This document shows, piece after piece, positions 54,109 to 62,093 of a stretch of 64,000 nt of DNA (position 1 is its first letter; each line of letters opens with the position of its first letter). The notes beneath the pieces are model-generated. The model was given only the letters and a program-made list of their open reading frames with translations, did not search any database and had not been told where the DNA came from. A program made the translations under genes and the position numbers. The DNA is taken from the NCBI GenBank assembly GCA_902544135.1, contig CACCBF010000004.1, positions 1 to 64,000 of the forward strand, read 5' to 3'. The stretch is from an uncultured Pelagibacteraceae bacterium (lineage in GTDB: Bacteria; Pseudomonadota; Alphaproteobacteria; Pelagibacterales; Pelagibacteraceae).

Positions 54109-54507
54109 ATGAAAGATCCAAACGAACCTTGTTTATTTTGTAATGTTAAAAAAACAGGATACACTCATGATAATAATCTTGCTTATGCTAGTTATGACTC
54201 TTATCCAGTTACAGAACACCATTGTCTTATTATTCCTAAAAGACATACGATAGACTTTTTTGATCTATCTAACGAGGAATTGCTAGCCTGTAATGATCTT
54301 ATTAAAATAATTAAAAATGAAATAATTAAAAAAGATAAATCAGTTAAAGGATTTAATTTAGGGACAAATATTGGAAAAGTATCCGGACAATCAATTTTCC
54401 ATTGTCATTTTCACTTAATTCCTCGTAGAGAAGGAGATGTTGATAATCCTCAGGGTGGAGTAAGATCAGTTATTCCAAATAAACAACATTATAAAAGAAA
54501 TAATTAA
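54109..54507 (+). CDS. HIT family nucleotide hydrolase
   Basis: A 132-residue histidine-triad protein. CLFCNVKKTGYTHDNNLAYA is the N-terminal CxxC segment, EHHCLIIPKRHTIDFFDLS the first His block and SIFHCHFHLIPRR the HxHxHxx active site. It hydrolyses or transfers nucleoside phosphates, e.g. Ap4A or AMP-lysine. It follows pabC by 4 bases. A link to the APS chemistry of the next operon is possible (some HIT proteins cleave APS) but unproven. Confidence 0.92.
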   Translation: MKDPNEPCLFCNVKKTGYTHDNNLAYASYDSYPVTEHHCLIIPKRHTIDFFDLSNEELLACNDLIKIIKNEIIKKDKSVKGFNLGTNIGKVSGQSIFHCHFHLIPRREGDVDNPQGGVRSVIPNKQHYKRNN

Positions 54508-54605
54508 CCTTGTATAAAAAGACAAATTGACCTTAGTTTGAGGTTGAACTATTGATTCACAATATATAAAATTTAAATTAATTCAAAAATTTAACAAAGG
54601 CGGAA

Positions 54606-55400
54606 ATGTTAAGTAATAATCCTTTTTCAATTTTATCAGAGTCAATTTCACCGTTGGCAATGCAATCTTTTATTGTGGCTATGATTTTATTGATTGTAAT
54701 CGGTACAGTCATTCAAATGATACATCATAAAAATCTGACCTATTTTTTTAATAATGCAAAAAAAGCAAAACTTTCAGCAACTAAAAAACTAGGTGTAGGA
54801 GAAAGAGCCTCTGTTATTGCTAAAACAACAGTAGTGGACATTGGAACAACTTCAGAACTTGGTTTTGGAAAGAGGAGACTTGCTCATGTTCTAGGAATGT
54901 ATGGTACAATTTTATTTTGGGTATCTTCAGCTATTTTAGTTTTTTGTTATACAGGTGCCGATAAACCTAGTTCTCAAACTTGGTCATTGCTTTGGCATGT
55001 CGGAGCAATACTAACGTGTTTAGGAGGATATTGGTTCTGGTTTTTTTTAAGAGTTGACGTTTCTGCTGAAGCTCATCCTTGGTACAGAATTATTAAAGCT
55101 GATTTGTTTGTCTTAGCTTTACTTGCTTGTTCAACTTTCGGATTGGCTTGGTCTTTCACACAATTCAATGGACAAATAGGTCTGTCTTACTTATTTTTAG
55201 TTTTATTTATTGCAGCTAATTTAATTCTATTTGGTGGTGTATATTGGTCAAAATTTGCACACATGTTTTATAAACCTGGAGCTGCTATTCAAAAAAATTT
55301 AGCCGAAGCTGATGGATCAAGAGATAATTTGCCTCCACCAGCTGATGCGCCTGAACAATTTGGCTTAGGTATAAAAAGAGAAGAGCCAAAACACTATTAA
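54606..55400 (+). CDS. aprM: AprM, membrane anchor associated with APS reductase
   Basis: A 264-residue membrane protein with about six hydrophobic segments (first at residues ~18-38). HVLGMYGTILFWVSSAILVF, YWFWFFLRVDVSAEAHPWYRI and a hydrophilic C-terminal tail (PPPADAPEQFGLGIKREEP) match AprM, which in sulfur-oxidising lineages accompanies AprBA and is proposed to couple it to the quinone pool. GGCGG-type ribosome site (AAAGGCGGAA) precedes the ATG. First gene of the apr unit. Confidence 0.85.
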   Translation: MLSNNPFSILSESISPLAMQSFIVAMILLIVIGTVIQMIHHKNLTYFFNNAKKAKLSATKKLGVGERASVIAKTTVVDIGTTSELGFGKRRLAHVLGMYGTILFWVSSAILVFCYTGADKPSSQTWSLLWHVGAILTCLGGYWFWFFLRVDVSAEAHPWYRIIKADLFVLALLACSTFGLAWSFTQFNGQIGLSYLFLVLFIAANLILFGGVYWSKFAHMFYKPGAAIQKNLAEADGSRDNLPPPADAPEQFGLGIKREEPKHY

Positions 55401-55429
55401 TATGTTACATAGAAAGGATAATTAAAATT

Positions 55430-55900
55430 ATGTCAACTTTTGTATACATGACTAGATGTGATGGATGTGGTCATTGCGTAGATATTTGCCCTTCAGATAT
55501 CATGCATATTGATGAAAATATTAGACGTGCAAAAAATATTGAACCAAACTTTTGTTGGGAGTGTTATTCGTGTGTTAAAGCATGTCCTAATCATGCGATT
55601 GATGTTAGAGGGTATGCTGATTTTGCTCCGATGGGTCACAGCGTTAGAGTTAGAAGAGAAGAGGAAAAAGGAACTATATCTTGGAAAATAAAATTTAGAA
55701 ACGGAACAGAGAAAAACTTCGTCTCACCTATAACAACTAAACCTTGGGGAAAATTTATTCCTAAGCTTGCAGAAGGGGATACACCTAATCAAGGAGAAAT
55801 AAATTCACAGAGGTTATATAGTGAGCCTGAGGGATTAAATACTAATCAAGAATTACCATCGGTACCAAAAGAGTCCTTTAAAAAAGGAGTTTATTATTAA
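55430..55900 (+). CDS. aprB: adenylylsulfate reductase subunit beta
   Basis: A 156-residue ferredoxin-like electron-transfer subunit. Two [4Fe-4S] clusters are bound by Cys10/13/16/20 (TRCDGCGHCVDICPSDIM) and Cys42/45/48/52 (CWECYSCVKACPNHAIDVRG). The C-terminal ~75 residues form the tail that wraps around AprA. It carries electrons between the AprA flavin and the membrane. It ends one base into aprA. Confidence 0.95.
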   Translation: MSTFVYMTRCDGCGHCVDICPSDIMHIDENIRRAKNIEPNFCWECYSCVKACPNHAIDVRGYADFAPMGHSVRVRREEEKGTISWKIKFRNGTEKNFVSPITTKPWGKFIPKLAEGDTPNQGEINSQRLYSEPEGLNTNQELPSVPKESFKKGVYY

Positions 55901-57759
55901 TGGCAAAACATAAGACCCATTATGAAGAGTGTGATGTATTGGTTGTTGGTGGTGGAATGGCTGGAACGGGAGCAACTTTCGAAGCTCGTCATTGGGGTAG
56001 AGATTTAAAGATTGTTTGTGTTGAGAAAGCTAACATCGATAGAAGTGGAGCTGTAGCTCAAGGATTATATGCCATCAACTGTTACATGGGCATGCAGTGG
56101 GATGAAAATCAGCCTGAAGACCATGTAAGATATGCCCGAAATGATTTAATGGGAATGGTCAGAGAAGATTTAGGATATGACATGGCTCGACATGTAGACT
56201 CAACTGTTCATATGTTTGATGAATGGGGTCTTCCAATGATGAAAAATGAAAAAACAGGAAGATATTTAAGAGAAGGAAAATGGCAGATCATGATTCATGG
56301 TGAGAGTTATAAACCAATTGTAGCTGAAGCAGCAAAAAAATCTGCCGACAAAATTTATAATAGAATAATGGTTACACATTTATTGATGGATGAAGCCCAA
56401 GAGAATAGAATTGGTGGAGCAGTTGGCTTTAATATGAGAACTGGAGACTTCCATGTGTTTAGAGCAAAAGCCGTTATCGTCTCTGCAGGTGGAGCATCAC
56501 ATATATTTAAACCAAGAGCTGTAGGTGAGGGTATGGGTAGAACTTGGTACGCGCCATGGAGTAATGGATCAGCATATGCTTTACCCATAGCGGCTGGTGC
56601 AAAGATGACTCAAATGGAAAATAGAATTGTTTTATGTAGATTTAAAGATGGTTATGGACCTGTAGGCGCATACTTTTTACATTTAAAAACATACACTCAA
56701 AATGCGAATGGTGAAAACTATGAAAAAAAATGGTATGACCAAACTAAAGAGTTAGTAGGTGAGTATATTGATCATCATCCAACTCCAACATGTTTAAGAA
56801 ATCATGCTTTTATTCAAGAAGTAGCTGCGGGAGGTGGACCAATTCACATGGTGACTAAAGAGGCTTTCCAAGATCCTCATTTAGAAACCGTTGGTTGGGA
56901 AAATTTTTTAGGTATGACAGTTGGGCAAGCTGTTGTTTGGGCTTCGCAAAATATTGATCCAAAATATACTAATCCTGAATTGACAACATCGGAGCCTTAT
57001 GTAATGGGATCACATGCGACGTGTTCTGGAGCTTGGGTGAGTGGACCAGAAGATTTATCTCCACCTGAATATTTTTGGGGATATAATCGAATGTTAACTA
57101 TTGATGGCCTATTTGGAGCTGGTGATACTGTGGGTGGAAGCGCTCATAAATTTTCATCAGGTTCATTTACTGAAGGAAGACTAGCAGCCAAAGCAGCAGT
57201 GAAATACATACAGGACAAAAAAGCAGACGGTATTAAAGTCTCGGACAAACAGTGTGATGACTTCAAAAAAGCTGTTTATAAACCTCTAGATACTTATACT
57301 ATCGCTCAAAATGAAATAACTGGGGGAACAGTTTCACCGAGTTATATTTCACCTATTCAAGGTCTACAAAGACTTCAAAAAATTATGGACGAATATGTGG
57401 GAGGAATTACCTCTAATTATATGACAAATGGAAACTTATTAAAAAAAGCTCTGCAATTGTTAGACTGGCTTCAAGAGGATTTAGAAAAAGTAGGAGCTGA
57501 AGATTATCATCAATTAATGAGAGCTTGGGAATTGAAACATAGGGCGTTGACTTCTCAGTGTGTGACTGAACATACATTATTTAGAGAAGAAACTCGTTGG
57601 CCAGGATATTATTATAGAGGTGATCACATGAAGTTAGATGATGAAAACTGGCATTGTTTGACGGTATCTAGAAGGGATCCTAAAACAGGTAAATTTAGTC
57701 TTGAGAAGGTCCCCGTGTACCATATTGTAGATGAAAAAGAGAAGAAAAAAGCTTCTTAA
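55900..57759 (+). CDS. aprA: adenylylsulfate reductase subunit alpha
   Basis: A 619-residue flavoprotein of the fumarate-reductase family interconverting APS with sulfite plus AMP. FAD binding is seen in CDVLVVGGGMAGTGATFEARHW and IDGLFGAGDTVGGSAHKFSSGSF; HHPTPTCLRNHAFIQEVAAGGGPIHM and the ETRWPGYYYRGDHMKLD region are AprA-typical. In aerobic SAR11 with neighbouring sulfite-producing enzymes, the oxidative direction (sulfite to APS) is most likely. No sat or APS:phosphate transferase gene is in the window. Confidence 0.95.
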   Translation: MAKHKTHYEECDVLVVGGGMAGTGATFEARHWGRDLKIVCVEKANIDRSGAVAQGLYAINCYMGMQWDENQPEDHVRYARNDLMGMVREDLGYDMARHVDSTVHMFDEWGLPMMKNEKTGRYLREGKWQIMIHGESYKPIVAEAAKKSADKIYNRIMVTHLLMDEAQENRIGGAVGFNMRTGDFHVFRAKAVIVSAGGASHIFKPRAVGEGMGRTWYAPWSNGSAYALPIAAGAKMTQMENRIVLCRFKDGYGPVGAYFLHLKTYTQNANGENYEKKWYDQTKELVGEYIDHHPTPTCLRNHAFIQEVAAGGGPIHMVTKEAFQDPHLETVGWENFLGMTVGQAVVWASQNIDPKYTNPELTTSEPYVMGSHATCSGAWVSGPEDLSPPEYFWGYNRMLTIDGLFGAGDTVGGSAHKFSSGSFTEGRLAAKAAVKYIQDKKADGIKVSDKQCDDFKKAVYKPLDTYTIAQNEITGGTVSPSYISPIQGLQRLQKIMDEYVGGITSNYMTNGNLLKKALQLLDWLQEDLEKVGAEDYHQLMRAWELKHRALTSQCVTEHTLFREETRWPGYYYRGDHMKLDDENWHCLTVSRRDPKTGKFSLEKVPVYHIVDEKEKKKAS

Positions 57760-57782
57760 TCCAATATTATAAAGAGTAATCA

Positions 57783-58133
57783 ATGGATCTATTATCCAAA
57801 TCAGATGAGGAAATATTCGAGATTGGTAAACCCTTCTGGGAAAACTTAGTCAGATCCTCCAATATGAAAGATTATGGCGGTTTTACCAGAGATTTTTCTA
57901 CTCAAATGCTTTTTGGAGCTAATGAGGTCGAATTAGGTAAACAGTGGGCTAATAACAAACTAATTGTAAACTTAAATGAAACATATCAGCCATTTGGCAC
58001 TTTAAGAAGAGGTGATCATATAACAGTGTTAATAAAGCAGACCAACAAAGAAATCCAAGGTGAATTCTTAGGCAGACTTGTGCTTGGAGTAGAGGATGGC
58101 GAGGTCAAAGTTTTTGGTGCAACTATCTACTAA
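57783..58133 (+). CDS. unknown soluble protein in the sulfur cluster (116 residues)
   Basis: A 116-residue protein 23 bases after aprA. MDLLSKSDEEIFEIGKPFW starts a helical half, then NKLIVNLNETYQPFGTLRRG and HITVLIKQTNKEIQGEFLGRL form a beta-rich half, an order reminiscent of NTF2-like folds, though no family is certain. No cysteine, no signal peptide, no membrane helix. Cotranscription with aprMBA is likely. It might be a subunit or accessory of the Apr complex. Confidence 0.8.
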   Translation: MDLLSKSDEEIFEIGKPFWENLVRSSNMKDYGGFTRDFSTQMLFGANEVELGKQWANNKLIVNLNETYQPFGTLRRGDHITVLIKQTNKEIQGEFLGRLVLGVEDGEVKVFGATIY

Positions 58134-58196
58134 AAAATGAATTAATTTTTCAATAATAGTTTGACAATTTATTTACCGGGTGTATGAGAAATATAG

Positions 58197-58331
58197 ATGC
58201 ACCTTCCAAATATAAAAATACCTCAAATACCTTCTGAAAAAAAAACAACATTAATTAAAACTGGAATTTTTTCAGCGATTATAGCTTGTTGGGGTGTTAT
58301 CTTATTTGGAACTTTTATAACTTTTAGTTAA
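58197..58331 (+). CDS. small single-helix membrane protein in the sulfur cluster (44 residues)
   Basis: A 44-codon frame starting MHLPNIKIPQIPSEKKTTLI, with a hydrophobic helix at residues ~22-43 (TGIFSAIIACWGVILFGTFI). It lies 63 bases after the 116-residue gene and 21 before the TauE/SafE gene. A TTGACA at 58161 with a poor -10 (TATGAG) might drive it. The length and one-helix layout resemble small subunits of membrane redox complexes. No family recognised. Confidence 0.55.
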   Translation: MHLPNIKIPQIPSEKKTTLIKTGIFSAIIACWGVILFGTFITFS

Positions 58332-58352
58332 GTTATATTTAAAGTTTTTAAG

Positions 58353-59447
58353 ATGGATGTTTTTTTACCTATTGCTCAAGTATTTATCAACCCTGTCGAA
58401 ATACTTTTAATAAGTGCTATAGTTGGAGTCCTCTCTGGTTTATTTGGTGTAGGAGGCGGTTTCTTAATGACACCTTTTTTAATTTTCATGGGTGTTCCCC
58501 CAGCTTATGCAGTTGCTAACGAGGCTAACAATATCTTGGCAACTTCTGTATCTGGGTCCACCACTCATTGGTTAAAAAACACTTTAGATTACAAAATGGG
58601 ATTAATAATTGTAATTGGTGGAACTATAGGAACTGTAGTTGGTATTTTTACTTTCACGTATTTTAAAGACATCGGTAAAATAGATACAGTAATTTCTTTA
58701 GCCTATATGTACATTCTTGCAATAATTGGGACTCTGATGTTAGTGGAAAGTTTGGGTGAAATTGATAAAGCCAAAAAGAACATTGTAGAAAAAAAAAAAT
58801 TACATGTTCATTATTGGATACATGGACTTCCTTTTAGAATGAGGTTTCCAAAATCAAAACTATATGAAAGTATATTCACACCCATCATAATTGGATTAGT
58901 TGTTGGGTTTATAGCAGCTATAATGGGGATTGGTGGTGCATTTATCTTAGTGCCTGCAATGATTTATATTATTAAGATGCCGACAAAATTAGTTCCTGGA
59001 ACTTCCTTATTCGTAACAATTTTTGTTAGTGTCATAGTTACATTTCTTCATTCAATTAATTATGGTTCGATAGATCTAATGTTAGTGTTAATGTTAGTTA
59101 TAGGCTCAATAGTCGGAGTACAAGTAGGACAAAAACTTGGTGAACAAATTGATAGTTCTGGATTAAAAGCATTATTAGCGATTTTACTATTAATTGTAGG
59201 AATAGTAATTGCTTATGATACTTTCTTTGCAGAAGAAATGTTGAATGAGACAACATCCACAAGCTTACAAGACTTAAATTTCTTCTCAAAATTTATTAAA
59301 GAGTTTTCAGAAGATATGCCATTCTTTTATGGATTATTTTCGATTTTATTTGCTATTATTTTGGGAATCGCGGCTGCGTTTATTAGAAGATCAATTTCAA
59401 AGTTTAGAGAAAAATATTTTAAAAAAACAGTCAAACAATCTAAATAA
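58353..59447 (+). CDS. TauE/SafE family sulfite/sulfonate exporter
   Basis: A 364-residue membrane protein of the TauE/SafE family. The two repeats are visible: GVLSGLFGVGGGFLMTPFLIFMGVP and GFIAAIMGIGGAFILVPAMIYI. An ~45-residue soluble loop separates them and a basic tail follows the last helix. TauE-type proteins export sulfite or sulfoacetate in organisms using sulfonates, which fits the Xsc and SuyAB genes beside it. Its stop overlaps that of yeiH by 8 bases, convergently. Confidence 0.92.
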   Translation: MDVFLPIAQVFINPVEILLISAIVGVLSGLFGVGGGFLMTPFLIFMGVPPAYAVANEANNILATSVSGSTTHWLKNTLDYKMGLIIVIGGTIGTVVGIFTFTYFKDIGKIDTVISLAYMYILAIIGTLMLVESLGEIDKAKKNIVEKKKLHVHYWIHGLPFRMRFPKSKLYESIFTPIIIGLVVGFIAAIMGIGGAFILVPAMIYIIKMPTKLVPGTSLFVTIFVSVIVTFLHSINYGSIDLMLVLMLVIGSIVGVQVGQKLGEQIDSSGLKALLAILLLIVGIVIAYDTFFAEEMLNETTSTSLQDLNFFSKFIKEFSEDMPFFYGLFSILFAIILGIAAAFIRRSISKFREKYFKKTVKQSK

Positions 59448-60507
59448 AAAATTTTATATAAGTTTCTATAACTATAATACTCACAACTCCTACAGTTAAC
59501 ATTGCCGTAAATCCAACAACAAAAGGTTTATAACCCATATTTCTAATATCTTTTAAGTTTGTTGATAAGCCTATAGCAGCCATAGCCATAGTTAGGAAAA
59601 TTTTAGAACTTGACTTAACAAAATTTATTATTTCAATCCAATTATTATCAGTTGAGAAAACTTCATCACCAACATTTCTTAAAATTATCATCCCAACAAA
59701 ACCTAAAATAAAATAAGGAAATATACTTAAAATGGAGTAACCCTTTTCTTTTACCTGACCTCTATTATAAAGAAAGGCAAAAAGAGGAATCATCACTATC
59801 AAAAAAGTATTTCTTAAAAGCTTTGTGACAGTTGCAATATTTAATGTTTCAGGACTATTATACTGTTGATCATATATTAATCCTGCTGCAGCAACTTGCG
59901 ATGTTTCGTGTATAGCTGTTCCTAAAAAAAGACCTGCAAATAATGAATTTCCCTCAAAATAGAAATTTGAGAAGTAAGGGTAAAACAACATCGACAATAT
60001 TCCGAATAAAGTAATATTTGCGATTGCATAAGAAATTTCACTTTTATTTGCTTTTATTACAGGCGCGGTTGCCATGATAGCAGTGGTGCCACAAACGCTG
60101 CTTCCAATTGATATCAAGTAGGCCATCCGAGTTGGTATTTGAAGTTTGTTAATTAAAAGTTTTATTACGATTAAGACGCTAATTATACAAATTAATATCA
60201 ACGGAATTGCAATTTTTCCAAATTCTAAAAACTCAAAAGGCTTTAATTGTATACCTAAACAGATTATGCCAAGTTTTAAGATATAATCTCTACTAAAATC
60301 TAATCCTTTTTGAAAACTTTCTCTTATTTTAAAAAAATTTCCAAAGAAAATACCGAGTAGGATTGCTACCATCGCTGTGGAGATCGGGCTTTTGCTATAA
60401 CCTAAAAGCTCAATACCAATGATGTTATTAAAACCTTGAGAGAGAGAATAAAGAACGAATGCGAGAATTATGCCTGGTATGAACACCAAGTAATTTTTAA
60501 AAAACAT
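59440..60507 (-). CDS. YeiH/UPF0324 family putative sulfate exporter
   Basis: A 355-residue membrane protein with about ten hydrophobic helices. ISIGSSVCGTTAIMATAPVI and LFLGTAIHETSQVAAAGLIY are the family's signature loops. UPF0324 (PSE family) proteins are proposed sulfate exporters and are often found near sulfonate genes. It is 15 bases downstream of suyB on the same strand, so it likely belongs to the suyAB unit. Confidence 0.9.
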   Translation of the reverse strand: MFFKNYLVFIPGIILAFVLYSLSQGFNNIIGIELLGYSKSPISTAMVAILLGIFFGNFFKIRESFQKGLDFSRDYILKLGIICLGIQLKPFEFLEFGKIAIPLILICIISVLIVIKLLINKLQIPTRMAYLISIGSSVCGTTAIMATAPVIKANKSEISYAIANITLFGILSMLFYPYFSNFYFEGNSLFAGLFLGTAIHETSQVAAAGLIYDQQYNSPETLNIATVTKLLRNTFLIVMIPLFAFLYNRGQVKEKGYSILSIFPYFILGFVGMIILRNVGDEVFSTDNNWIEIINFVKSSSKIFLTMAMAAIGLSTNLKDIRNMGYKPFVVGFTAMLTVGVVSIIVIETYIKFFI

Positions 60508-60522
60508 TCTTTAATTTAGTGA

Positions 60523-61689
60523 TTATGCGCTTCTATAAAGTTTAGTCATAACAAATTCTTTATGACCTAAAGCTTCTGCGCAGGTTAATCTTCCATTAGC
60601 TACTCTTAGTGTTGTCTCTATAAGCTTATCTCCCGCCTCAGACAAGTTCATTTCTCTTGAAAGAATTTTTGATACATCGCAATCAACATGCTCACTCATA
60701 CTTTTAGCTGTTAATGGGTTAGCAGTTAATTTAACAACGGGTTCAATTGGGTTTCCAACTATATTCCCTTGCCCTGTTGGAAATAAATGAATGTTAAATC
60801 CCCCTGCAGCTTGAAGTGTAATACATTCTGCTGCTGCTGAAGATGTATCCATGAAGTAAAGTCCTGGACCTTTTGCTGGCTCTTCAGCTGGTTCAAGTAC
60901 ATCTATAAATTTTAAGTTTCCTATTTTTTGAAAATTACCAAATGCTTTTTCCTCAATTGTGGTTAAACCACCTGCAATATTTCCAGCAGTTGGTTGACTT
61001 TCTGAAAGATCATTAGTTGCTTCTTTCAATATGAAATCATTATAATCATTCCAGGTTTTCATAAATTTTTCAGAAGCTTCTTTAGTTGCTCCTCTTGCAG
61101 CACAGACATTTTCTGCTCCAGTAAGTTCAGATGTCTCACCAAAACATAAATGAACACCTAATGGTTCTAATTTTTCCATTAAATTTCCAACAGTCGGATT
61201 TGATGCTAATCCAGATGTTGTATCTGACTCTCCACATTTTACTGAAATCCATAAGTCACTCATTGGACATTCCTCTCTTTGTTTTTCAGATGCCCATTGT
61301 GAAAATTCTTGCGCTTTTTTGGAAGCTTTCATTACAGTTCCAATATCTCCTGTGCGCTCTATGTGAAAACCTTCAACTGGTTTTCCTGTTTTAGCGATTC
61401 CATCAACAATTTTTTTAGTCCATTTAGGCTCAATACCAATCACAATAACCGCAGCTACATTTGGGTTACTTCCTGTTCCAATCATTGTTCTAAAATGTAA
61501 ATCTAAGTCCGCTCCAAATTGTAGTCTTCCGTAAGAATGTGGTAGTGCAATCGTTCCCTTTATATTGTTAGCGACTGCTTCCGCACATGCGTTAGATATG
61601 TCATCAACAGGCAATATAATTACATGATTTCTAGTTCCTGCTCTGCCGTTTTCTCTTTTATAACCTAAAAAACTTTTTGAAATTTCCAT
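60523..61689 (-). CDS. suyB: (2R)-sulfolactate sulfo-lyase subunit beta
   Basis: A 388-residue UxaA/altronate dehydratase-type large subunit. [25 protein letters not shown] is the N-terminal signature and [20 protein letters not shown] holds the metal-site Cys region; [19 protein letters not shown] is a late motif. SuyAB cleaves 3-sulfolactate to pyruvate and sulfite. Assignment over altronate dehydratase rests on length, split subunits and the neighbours xsc, apr and exporters. Confidence 0.87.
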   Translation of the reverse strand: MEISKSFLGYKRENGRAGTRNHVIILPVDDISNACAEAVANNIKGTIALPHSYGRLQFGADLDLHFRTMIGTGSNPNVAAVIVIGIEPKWTKKIVDGIAKTGKPVEGFHIERTGDIGTVMKASKKAQEFSQWASEKQREECPMSDLWISVKCGESDTTSGLASNPTVGNLMEKLEPLGVHLCFGETSELTGAENVCAARGATKEASEKFMKTWNDYNDFILKEATNDLSESQPTAGNIAGGLTTIEEKAFGNFQKIGNLKFIDVLEPAEEPAKGPGLYFMDTSSAAAECITLQAAGGFNIHLFPTGQGNIVGNPIEPVVKLTANPLTAKSMSEHVDCDVSKILSREMNLSEAGDKLIETTLRVANGRLTCAEALGHKEFVMTKLYRSA

Positions 61690-61692
61690 TAT

Positions 61693-61977
61693 TTACCACT
61701 TTTTAGTTTTTACATTATGAATGTGAACATGTTCACCTTTTTTAATTGCTTTAACTACTTTACCAATATCATGACCATACTTTAAAATAGTATCACCTTC
61801 TTTTAAATCGACCATCGCAATTTTATGACCTAGAGGTATTTCATCTATTGATTGAATAGACGCCGAGCTATCATTTTCCATAATCCAGCATTTACAGTCT
61901 TGTTTTGGGGTTATTTTCTCTATCACTACTACACCTACATTATCTTTTTTGTCGTGAATTATGATATCTGTAGCCAT
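61693..61977 (-). CDS. suyA: (2R)-sulfolactate sulfo-lyase subunit alpha
   Basis: A 94-residue SAF-domain small subunit. The core is IPLGHKIAMVDLKEGDTILKYGHDIGKV, typical of UxaA/SuyA N-terminal domains, and GEHVHIHNVKTKKW is the conserved end with the HVHxHN metal-site motif. I chose ATG 61977 (MATDIIIHDKKDN); the frame extends 11 codons upstream. It is 3 bases before suyB and diverges from xsc. Confidence 0.87.
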   Translation of the reverse strand: MATDIIIHDKKDNVGVVVIEKITPKQDCKCWIMENDSSASIQSIDEIPLGHKIAMVDLKEGDTILKYGHDIGKVVKAIKKGEHVHIHNVKTKKW

Positions 61978-62093
61978 ATATAGTGTCGAAATGTTTATTT
62001 GAATTTCCAAAAATCTTATATATTAATCGCGTCTATTAAGAAATAGTTTTATAAAAAAAGTATTACATAAACTGGTTTAGAAAGGCTCTATTA

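Noticed and set aside
54527-54547. TTGACCT-N7-AGGTTGA imperfect inverted repeat before aprM
   Set aside because: Only four bases (ACCT/AGGT) pair around the 7-base centre; too weak to call an operator without comparison to relatives.
58161-58188. TTGACA / TATGAG promoter before the 44-residue gene
   Set aside because: The -10 box is poor and the start would fall on the ATG; left only as a note in the gene entry.
62011-62093. Operator or riboswitch between suyA and xsc
   Set aside because: I see no palindrome of useful length and no known RNA motif in this divergent gap, only AT-rich sequence.
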